Positions 1 to 5,253 of a stretch of 9,937 bases of DNA are shown one piece after another. A program made the position numbers and the translations under genes. The stretch comes from an uncultured Fidelibacterota bacterium. GTDB lineage: Bacteria > Fidelibacterota > Marinisomatia > Marinisomatales > UBA8229. The DNA is taken from the NCBI GenBank assembly GCA_913054425.1, contig CAJXJG010000050.1, positions 1 through 9,937 on the forward strand, in the 5' to 3' direction. The notes beneath the pieces were generated by a model. It had not been told where the DNA came from, made no database searches, and saw only the letters and a list, made by a program, of their open reading frames with translations. Each line of letters begins with the position of its first letter. Positions within the stretch are counted from its first letter, which is position 1.

Positions 1-2
1 TT

Positions 3-473
3 TTTGATATTCACCAGATTCAACCTAAAACAGAAGGAGATTATTCCATTTATCCCTTCGCGGTTGAATGGGAGGGAAACGATATAATGGATACGACACG
101 ATTTTTCTATCCGGAAGATATTGCGGTGGATCAAAATGGGATGGTATATGTTGCCAACACAAATGCCCAGGAGATCCAGGTTTTCAATTCCCATGGTAGA
201 TTTTTCAAAAAAGCTGGTGTAGAGAATACAACAATAGATAGCTTAACCTGGGAATCTTGGAATGTTCAAGGAACAGATACTTTATTATTTGATACACTTT
301 TTACAGAAATAGGGGAATTTTACAAAGTGGAAATAAAAGGCACTCTGCAAAAACCAAGAGCTGTGACAGTGGACAGCCGGGGGGTAATCTATATTTGTGA
401 TACACCCACATCAAGAATTCTTCGGTATCGTTTGTCAAATCAACTTGATGAGGATTTGATTCCTATTCCCTGA
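3..473 (+). CDS. NHL-repeat protein, 5'-truncated by window edge
   Basis: The reading frame is open from base 3 to a TGA at 471-473, so the ATG at 87 is probably internal and the true start lies before the window. About 156 codons are visible. Two NHL-type beta-propeller blades can be read. The first (about fragment residues 34-70) carries FYPEDIAVDQNGMVYVANT followed by IQVFNSHGRF. The second (about 115-144) carries LQKPRAVTVDSRGVIYICDT followed by ILRYRL. Both follow the usual P-x-x-[IV]-[AT]-VD-x-x-G-x-[VI]-Y pattern. About 45 residues lie between the blades, longer than a normal linker, so one degenerate blade may be hidden there. NHL propellers are generally extracytoplasmic binding scaffolds; ligand and signal peptide cannot be judged here. 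The protein ends soon after the last blade, with no sorting tail. The next gene starts 6 bp downstream, so the two are probably co-transcribed. Confidence 0.8.
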   Translation, partial: FDIHQIQPKTEGDYSIYPFAVEWEGNDIMDTTRFFYPEDIAVDQNGMVYVANTNAQEIQVFNSHGRFFKKAGVENTTIDSLTWESWNVQGTDTLLFDTLFTEIGEFYKVEIKGTLQKPRAVTVDSRGVIYICDTPTSRILRYRLSNQLDEDLIPIP

Positions 474-479
474 TTTCTG

Positions 480-1433
480 ATGCGAAAATTATTCTATTTT
501 CTTTTTGCCGTCAATTTTTGTTTGCCCCAAAACACCATATCCTATTTACAATATTTTTGGACGGAAAAGGATTTTATTGCCGGAACTGCCCTTCCAAAAA
601 CGGAACGATTCAATTCTGATCATCTGGCAGTGTCTTACAATGAAAAAGGAATACCTGTTTATATAAACTGGATCTCTAAAAATGGCGATACAGTGAAAAG
701 CGAATTATTATCTTATGATCAGGATGGTGCATTAGTGGGAAAATCCCGTATAGATTCCGTTGGTGAAATCACCAACGTTTTCCGCTATGGCGAAACTGAA
801 CCATGGAGTTTGGAATTTCGAACCTACTATTTTCCAGAATCACAAATTTTGTCATTTATGGGACAGGAAAGTGAATTTTCTTTCGATAAATCTGGAAATA
901 TCCAGGAAATCCTGTTTAAAACAGTGAATGGGGTTTATTATGGTGCTATGTCGTTTCGTTATAATCACCATGATCTATTAACACAGGAATTATGGATTTC
1001 CATTCCGAATAATGAAGTTGTAAGGAGATTTGCATTAGAACATGACTTCCTGGCTAAATCCTGCAAAATCTGGGAATATGGAAAAACTGGTGATCTGGTG
1101 AGCCATGTTGTTTTGGAAATGGTTCCTGAAGATGGTTTTTATAACCGGTTACCACCCAAAAAAGGGAATGTGCTGGAAGAAGTGTTTGTAATCATGGAAG
1201 AGCTAAGAATGAATAGAATTACATACTCCGGTCCTGAGTTTATCCCTGAGACGGAATGGGACAAACTTGTGTTAAAGACGGGAGAAGAAATTCCTGTGGA
1301 TTATATTTCTACATCAAAACACGGGTTTCATGTACGATTTTTGGATGAACCGGATGAACTGGTAATTCCGGCATATCAGGTTGAGTCGCTCACTTCAAGG
1401 TGGGGTGAAATACTTTATCCTCAAAACAAATGA
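480..1433 (+). CDS. Secreted protein of unknown function with hairpin-like repeats
   Basis: I do not recognise a named family. The 317-residue protein starts with a short Sec-type signal (MRKLFYFLFAVNFCLPQ), so export is likely; the cysteine at 14 lacks a good lipobox. The middle (about 45-215) contains loosely repeated YDxxG/NG beta-hairpin units: SYNEKGIPVYINWISKNGDT, SYDQDGALVGKS, SFDKSGNIQEILF and WEYGKTGDLVSHV. These resemble the antitoxin/MORN-like 'toast-rack' strands common in secreted FCB-group proteins. The last 55 residues (about 261-317) read like a small beta-barrel module: DKLVLKTGEEIPVDYIS, then VIPAYQVESLTSRWGE. The ATG follows the upstream stop by 6 bp. No Shine-Dalgarno is visible, which suggests translational coupling to the NHL-repeat gene. 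Assignment as a real gene is secure; function is not. Confidence 0.8.
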   Translation: MRKLFYFLFAVNFCLPQNTISYLQYFWTEKDFIAGTALPKTERFNSDHLAVSYNEKGIPVYINWISKNGDTVKSELLSYDQDGALVGKSRIDSVGEITNVFRYGETEPWSLEFRTYYFPESQILSFMGQESEFSFDKSGNIQEILFKTVNGVYYGAMSFRYNHHDLLTQELWISIPNNEVVRRFALEHDFLAKSCKIWEYGKTGDLVSHVVLEMVPEDGFYNRLPPKKGNVLEEVFVIMEELRMNRITYSGPEFIPETEWDKLVLKTGEEIPVDYISTSKHGFHVRFLDEPDELVIPAYQVESLTSRWGEILYPQNK

Positions 1434-1484
1434 TCCCTTGTTGCTTTTCAATTAGGTCATGAGGTAAATTAATTACAACAATTT

Positions 1485-1490
1485 AGAAGG
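1485..1490 (+). promoter_or_regulatory. Ribosome binding site of the beta-barrel gene
   Basis: AGAAGG lies 10 nt before the ATG at 1501. It is purine-rich where the surrounding spacer is AT-rich, and it supports this start. The whole 1434-1500 gap is 67 bp and I see no convincing hairpin terminator in it. Confidence 0.55.
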
Positions 1491-1500
1491 GTAATTCATT

Positions 1501-2289
1501 ATGCACATATTTAAGGTTGTTTTACTAATTCTTGTTCTTTTTGGAAAGAATTTTGCCCAGACTGAGAGTTATCCTCCACCCACAAATCTAATTACAATTC
1601 CCACAGCAGGTTCTTTAGTCCGGGGGAGTTTTTCTGTTGAAATGCGCCTTCAAAAAGGAGGAGGATTAACTGTTGGCCTTGCTGCAGGGATTACAGACCG
1701 ATTTCAATTTGGTGTTTCTTATGGGGCAAGCCGGTTGATTGGCGATGATAGTTTAATCTGGTATCCGCGTCCTGAAGCCAATCTAAAATATCGCCTGATT
1801 GATGAAACCGTGGGCATGCCTGGGATTGCCTTGGGTTTGAATACACAGGGTTTCGGTCAATATCATCCTGCAGATCCTCCTGAGAGTGATTCTGTAAAAG
1901 GTGGTCGTTATGATATAAAAGCTTATGGCGCCTTCTTTTCTGTGAGTAAAAATTGGATGACTTTTCTAGGAAATCTTGGAATGCATGGTGGAATGAACTA
2001 TAATTTTACAGAAAATAAAGATGGCGATAAAGACCCCAATCTGTTCTTTGGGATGGATATGGAATTTAACCCGGAGTTATCATTTCTCCTTGAATACAAT
2101 GCTGCTTTTAATGATAATAATAAAGAAAATGTGGTAGCGGTTGATACAGGGTATCTGAATGCTGCCATTCGGTGGACGTTTGTGGAACATTTACACATTG
2201 AGTTTGACTTTAACAATCTCCTTATAAATAACGATGCGGTAGAATATTTTAACAGGGAACTGAAAATAATTTATATTGAATATTTTTAA
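1501..2289 (+). CDS. Outer-membrane beta-barrel protein, YjbH-like
   Basis: The 262-residue protein has a signal peptide (about 1-20, MHIFKVVLLILVLFGKNFAQ, cleavage after FAQ). The rest alternates short amphipathic strands with turns, ending in an aromatic residue (IEYF), the usual C-terminal signal of beta-barrel proteins inserted by BamA. The N-terminal part reads PTAGSLVRGSFSVEMRL, then GGLTVGLAAGITDRFQFGVSYG, then PRPEANLKYRLIDE and PGIALGLNTQGFG. This pattern (GIT-R-F-GVS, P-NLKYRL, P-IALG) resembles YjbH/YbjH-type exopolysaccharide-associated outer-membrane proteins and related barrels in Marinimicrobia-like genomes. A turn rich in Asp, Glu and Asn (about 169-181) looks like an external loop. 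Ligand or transport role is unknown. The family name rests on motif memory, so 'outer-membrane barrel' is firmer than 'YjbH-like'. Confidence 0.75.
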   Translation: MHIFKVVLLILVLFGKNFAQTESYPPPTNLITIPTAGSLVRGSFSVEMRLQKGGGLTVGLAAGITDRFQFGVSYGASRLIGDDSLIWYPRPEANLKYRLIDETVGMPGIALGLNTQGFGQYHPADPPESDSVKGGRYDIKAYGAFFSVSKNWMTFLGNLGMHGGMNYNFTENKDGDKDPNLFFGMDMEFNPELSFLLEYNAAFNDNNKENVVAVDTGYLNAAIRWTFVEHLHIEFDFNNLLINNDAVEYFNRELKIIYIEYF

Positions 2290-2345
2290 TCATCATATTT
2301 CGATGGACTCAATATGACATTCGTTTGTTTTTCAAAGCTTTCTAT
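2290..2345 (+). repeat. Inverted repeat copy 1, fills the intergenic gap
   Basis: The reverse complement of these 56 bases matches 4378-4433 at 53 of 56 positions by eye, with no gaps. The copy begins at the base after the beta-barrel gene's stop codon and ends at the base before the ATG of the ytfJ-like gene, so it is the entire intergenic region. It contains ACTCAATATGACATT (2307-2321), the counterpart of the terminal motif of the element at 4402-4528, and the palindrome AAAGCTTT near its right end. Any promoter or 5' leader for the next gene must lie inside this repeat or upstream in the barrel gene. Confidence 0.9.
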
Positions 2346-2870
2346 ATGAAAAATAATTTATTTATACCTATTTTTTTGTTTGCATTTCTTTTTTCACAAG
2401 AATATCTGGAAGTTGGAATGAAGGCGACTGACTGGAAGTTTGAAGACGCGGATGGTACTATATTCACCATGGCTTCCTGGTCAGAAGACATCCTTCAAAT
2501 AAATTATGTTGATCCGGATGAATCGGAGCTGAATGAGCATTTTAACGACGCAGTAAAATATGCAATAGATGTGGACAGCCTGATTGTCCGGGATGCATTT
2601 AAAGGAATTGGGATAGCCGATTGTAATTCTACCTGGAAACCAAATTTTGCTATCAGGCTGATTGGTGGAGCTAAAGCGAAAAAATACGATACAACCGTTC
2701 TATTTGATTATGATGGAGACCTAAGAAAAGCGTGGGGGTTGATGGAAGATTCATATAATGTGATTATTTTGGATCAGGATCGAATCGCCAGGGCAATTAT
2801 TCGAGATAGAATTCCTGAGGAGCAGGTTGCTGATCTTGTCCAATTGATCATTAATCTTCAGAATAAATAA
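2346..2870 (+). CDS. Exported YtfJ-like thioredoxin-fold protein
   Basis: I place the start at the ATG at 2346, giving 174 residues. A TTG at 2325 is in frame, but it would put seven extra residues before a good signal peptide (MKNNLFIPIFLFAFLFSQ) and lies inside the repeat. The mature protein resembles the YtfJ family, periplasmic proteins with a thioredoxin/peroxiredoxin-like fold and no clear enzymatic role. Matching features are VGMKATDWKFEDADG near the start, QINYVDPDESELNEHFNDAV (about 51-70), and the C-terminal half TTVLFDYDGDLRKAWGLMEDSYNVIILDQDRIARA (about 116-150) followed by a helix beginning with IPEEQVADLVQLI. Only one cysteine is present (about residue 93) and no CxxC, so it is not a classical thiol oxidoreductase. 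The Nudix gene starts 24 bp downstream. No Shine-Dalgarno precedes the ATG. Confidence 0.75.
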   Translation: MKNNLFIPIFLFAFLFSQEYLEVGMKATDWKFEDADGTIFTMASWSEDILQINYVDPDESELNEHFNDAVKYAIDVDSLIVRDAFKGIGIADCNSTWKPNFAIRLIGGAKAKKYDTTVLFDYDGDLRKAWGLMEDSYNVIILDQDRIARAIIRDRIPEEQVADLVQLIINLQNK

Positions 2871-2894
2871 TCCTCTTTAATTAAGTTTTTCCTG

Positions 2895-3431
2895 ATGTCC
2901 AGTTTTAAGGAGACTCGTCTTTCCACCGAACGAATTTATAAGGGTAGGTTGCTTGATGTATGGAAAGATAAAGTTGAACTTCCAAACGGGAAGACATCTT
3001 ACCGAGAATATATTAAACATCCCGGAGCTGTTGTTATAATTCCGGTGTTACCGGATGGAAAGATTGGCTTGATCCGCCAGTATCGATATCCAATGGGAAT
3101 GGAGCAGATTGAACTTCCCGCCGGGAAACTGGATGGAAGCGAACCCCACCTAGTCACCGCTGGACGTGAATTGGAAGAAGAGATTGGTTACAAGGCCGGT
3201 TCGTTAACAGAGGTTACGGAAATCCATCCCTGTATTGGATACAGTGATGAACAAATGTGGATCTACCTCGCTGAAAAACTGGAAGCCACAAAAACCAATA
3301 CTGACCAGGATGAATTCATCGAGCTGCTGCCAACTGAATTGGACTTTGCGGTAGAAATGGTCTGGTCAGGCAAGATAACCGATGTGAAAACAATCATTGG
3401 GATTTTGTGGGCTCAAAGGTTATTAAATTAA
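2895..3431 (+). CDS. Nudix hydrolase, ADP-ribose pyrophosphatase type
   Basis: The 178-residue protein has a perfect Nudix box GX5EX7REUXEEXGU at residues 77-99: G77, E83, then RELEEEIGY at 91-99, which binds the divalent metals. Preceding it are VIIPVLPDGKIGLIRQYRYP and EQIELPAGK, and following it is IHPCIGYSDEQMWIYLAE (about 110-127). That downstream block corresponds to the [YF]PSPG[FY][ST][DN]E region of NudF/ADPRase-type enzymes, with Ile in place of the second Pro. These enzymes cleave ADP-ribose, and sometimes related nucleotide sugars, to AMP and the sugar phosphate in the cytoplasm. Length is close to the usual 180-210 residues. There is no signal peptide. It lies 24 bp after the ytfJ-like gene and 24 bp before queG, probably in one transcript. 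The exact substrate cannot be read from sequence. Confidence 0.92.
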   Translation: MSSFKETRLSTERIYKGRLLDVWKDKVELPNGKTSYREYIKHPGAVVIIPVLPDGKIGLIRQYRYPMGMEQIELPAGKLDGSEPHLVTAGRELEEEIGYKAGSLTEVTEIHPCIGYSDEQMWIYLAEKLEATKTNTDQDEFIELLPTELDFAVEMVWSGKITDVKTIIGILWAQRLLN

Positions 3432-3455
3432 TTTCTTGTATTCCTGTTCGTTTCA

Positions 3456-4391
3456 ATGAATTCTGTACATTTTTCTGAACTTATAAAAAACAGAGCTGTA
3501 CAGCTGGGTTTCCAAAAGATTGGAATTACAGCTGCTAAGTCAATACCGGTACAAAAATATAATTTAGAAACGTGGCTGAAGAATGGTTTTCATGCTGACA
3601 TGGAGTGGATGGAAAAGCGAAGTGATGAACGGGGCGACATTTTTTCCTATTTCCCCGATGCGAAAACAATTATTTCTGTTGGGATGAATTATTATACCGG
3701 TGTAAGTGAGGAGGTAAATACTTCGTCTCAAAACTTCAGTAATTATGCCTGGGGGGATGATTATCATACATTACTTAAATCCAGATTAGCAGAATTATTG
3801 GATTTTATTAAAAACCACAATCCAGATTTAAAAGGGTTGGTTTGTGTTGATACCTCACCGATTATGGAAAAAGCCTGGGCACAGGAAGCAGGGATAGGCT
3901 GGCAGGGAAAACATACGAATATTATTACAAGAGATTATGGAAGCTGGCTCTTTTTAGGTGAAATTATATTAGACGTTGAATTGCATTATGATCAACCTTT
4001 TGATGAAGATTTATGTGGGTCGTGTACAGCGTGCATTGATGTTTGTCCTACCAGGGCGCTTGATGAATATGTGCTTGATTCACAAAAATGTATTTCCTAT
4101 TTAACCATAGAACACAGAGGGCCTTTTCCCGAAGAGTTTCAAGATAAGCTTCATGGGTGGATCTATGGCTGTGACCTATGTCAGGAAGTATGTCCCTGGA
4201 ATCAAAAATTTCAGAAAAAATCGAATGAACCTGCATTTCAGCCCCATTGGGAAATCATCCATTGGACTGAAGAAGATTGGGAAAAGCTTGATGAAGATGG
4301 GTTTCGTAAATTATTCAGGAATTCCGCTGTAAAACGGACAAAATTTGAAGGTCTAAAGAGAAATATTCTTGCAAATAATAGAAAGCTTTGA
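3456..4391 (+). CDS. queG: Epoxyqueuosine reductase QueG (short form)
   Basis: QueG carries out the last step of queuosine synthesis: cobalamin-dependent reduction of epoxyqueuosine to queuosine in the anticodon loop of tRNAs for Asp, Asn, His and Tyr. The 311-residue protein shows the N-terminal cobalamin-binding region (SVGMNYY at 75-81, WGDDYHTLLKSRL about 99-111). The VDTSPIMEKAWAQEAGIGWQGKHTNII block (131-157) includes the likely catalytic acid D132. The two [4Fe-4S] motifs follow: CGSCTACIDVCP with C187, C190, C193 and C197, and CDLCQEVCPWN with C239, C242 and C246. KCISYLTIEHRGPFP (211-225) is also typical. It lacks the C-terminal HEAT-like extension of the 380-residue E. coli and Bacillus forms, as is common in Bacteroidetes-type QueG. 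The final codons and the stop lie inside the repeat at 4378-4433. No Shine-Dalgarno is visible before the ATG. Confidence 0.96.
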   Translation: MNSVHFSELIKNRAVQLGFQKIGITAAKSIPVQKYNLETWLKNGFHADMEWMEKRSDERGDIFSYFPDAKTIISVGMNYYTGVSEEVNTSSQNFSNYAWGDDYHTLLKSRLAELLDFIKNHNPDLKGLVCVDTSPIMEKAWAQEAGIGWQGKHTNIITRDYGSWLFLGEIILDVELHYDQPFDEDLCGSCTACIDVCPTRALDEYVLDSQKCISYLTIEHRGPFPEEFQDKLHGWIYGCDLCQEVCPWNQKFQKKSNEPAFQPHWEIIHWTEEDWEKLDEDGFRKLFRNSAVKRTKFEGLKRNILANNRKL

Positions 4392-4433
4392 AAAACCAAT
4401 GAATGTCATATTGAGTCCATCAAAATATGATGA
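4378..4433 (+). repeat. Inverted repeat copy 2, overlapping the queG 3' end
   Basis: This is the partner of the 2290-2345 copy in opposite orientation; three mismatches in 56 bases were found by direct alignment. The first 14 bases encode the last residues and stop of queG; the rest is downstream. Inside it TCATATT (4406-4412) can pair with AATATGA (4424-4430) in a 7-bp hairpin with an 11-nt loop. Its right 32 bases form the left end of the larger palindromic element at 4402-4528, so it straddles that element's border. Confidence 0.9.
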
Positions 4434-4528
4434 TATATCCACGGTGAATAAGCACTTCGATCCGCCTACGCTCACGTTACGGTGGACAGGTAACGTCCCG
4501 ATAAATCGGAACTACTCAGGGTGACATT
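4402..4528 (+). mobile_element. REP/MITE-like palindromic element
   Basis: A 127-bp non-coding element with imperfect terminal inverted repeats: AATGTCATATTGAGT at 4402-4416 against ACTCAGGGTGACATT at 4514-4528, matching at 12 of 15 positions. Inside are two further hairpins: ACGTTAC (4474-4480) with GTAACGT (4490-4496), and CCGAT with ATCGG in 4498-4509. It encodes no protein, and its central part is visibly GC-richer than the neighbouring genes. Short elements with GTCA-x4-GAGT borders and CGAAG cores recur in many FCB-group and Chloroflexi genomes as REP-like repeats; that parallel is from memory. It fills most of the queG-elbB gap and may act as a bidirectional terminator or RNA stability element, although no U-tract follows the hairpins. 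Confidence 0.65.
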
Positions 4529-4576
4529 TCTAAAGTTATTTTCAGGGTTTTTCATAGTTTTCTAATAATAATAGAT

Positions 4577-4581
4577 AGGGG
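4577..4581 (+). promoter_or_regulatory. Ribosome binding site of elbB
   Basis: AGGGG sits 6 nt before the ATG at 4588 and fixes this start. The AT-rich stretch before it (about 4530-4575, including TAATAATAATAG) is the likely place for a promoter, since elbB is separated from queG by 196 bp and a palindromic element. I cannot assign a convincing -35/-10 pair. Confidence 0.7.
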
Positions 4582-4587
4582 TTAATT

Positions 4588-5250
4588 ATGCCAAAAGTAG
4601 GAGTTGTATTATCTGGATGCGGGGTTAACGATGGAGCAGAAATTCATGAATCTGTAATTACTATGCTTGCTTTGGATCGAGCAGGAGCGGAAATGGTTCT
4701 CATGGCTCCAAACATTGAGCAGCTTCATGTGGTAAATCACGCCACCGGTGAAGAAATTGAAGGAGAATCACGTAATGTGCTGGTTGAATCCGCTCGGATA
4801 GCCCGGGGAGAAATAAAAGATATTGTTGACGTAACATCGGAAGAGATTGATGCGCTGATTTTCCCGGGAGGATTTGGCGTTGCAAAAAACCTGTGTGATT
4901 ATGCAATGACAGGTGCGGATTGTTCAGTGAATCCAGATGTTTTTCGCCTGGTATCTGAGGTTTACCGTGCTGAAAAGCCGATTGGAGTTATTTGTATTTC
5001 TCCAGCTATGATGGGAAAAGTAATGGAAAAAATGGGTGAAAAAGTCAGTCTGACTATTGGCAATGATGAACAAACTGCTGATGATTTAACCACCATGGGT
5101 GCGAAACATGTCACCTGTCCAGTTCAGGAAATAGTTGTAGACAAAGAGAAAAAAGTAGTGTCAACACCGGCTTACATGCTGGCGGGACGAATTAGCGAAG
5201 CTGCTGATGGGATTGAAAAGTTAGTAAAAGAAGTTCTTAACTTAATTTAA
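4588..5250 (+). CDS. elbB: ElbB-type DJ-1/PfpI superfamily protein (glyoxalase-like)
   Basis: The 220-residue cytoplasmic protein matches ElbB/YhbL of E. coli (about 217 residues) along its whole length. Key stretches are VGVVLSGCGVNDGAEIHESV (4-23), NHATGEEI, RNVLVESARIARGEI (62-76), DALIFPGGFGVAKNL (88-102), the nucleophile-elbow region GVICISPAM with the likely reactive C136 (133-141), LTIGNDEQTADDL, and VSTPAYMLAGRISEAADGIEKLV at the end. Family members are class I glutamine-amidotransferase-like proteins. ElbB was once linked to isoprenoid synthesis, and glyoxalase activity on glyoxal has been described, but the physiological role is unsettled. The gene has its own ribosome binding site and is separated from queG by a palindromic element, so it is probably a separate transcription unit. 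Its TAA is 3 bp from the stop of the convergent M16 gene. Confidence 0.94.
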   Translation: MPKVGVVLSGCGVNDGAEIHESVITMLALDRAGAEMVLMAPNIEQLHVVNHATGEEIEGESRNVLVESARIARGEIKDIVDVTSEEIDALIFPGGFGVAKNLCDYAMTGADCSVNPDVFRLVSEVYRAEKPIGVICISPAMMGKVMEKMGEKVSLTIGNDEQTADDLTTMGAKHVTCPVQEIVVDKEKKVVSTPAYMLAGRISEAADGIEKLVKEVLNLI

Positions 5251-5253
5251 AAC

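Noticed and set aside
87..473. ATG at 87 as the true start of the NHL-repeat gene
   Set aside because: The frame stays open to the window edge (from base 3) with protein-like sequence before the ATG, there is no signal peptide after it and no ribosome binding site, so it is more likely internal.
1998..2216. - strand open frames opposite the barrel gene, queG and elbB
   Set aside because: They are shadows of genes with recognisable families; no start signals or motifs.
2325..2345. TTG at 2325 as start of the ytfJ-like gene
   Set aside because: It adds seven residues before a clean signal peptide, lies in repeat sequence shared with the queG end, and has no ribosome binding site; the ATG at 2346 is better.
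4392..4587. Riboswitch or small RNA upstream of elbB
   Set aside because: The structure present is explained by the palindromic element; no known riboswitch core was recognised and no terminator or anti-terminator pair precedes the ribosome binding site.
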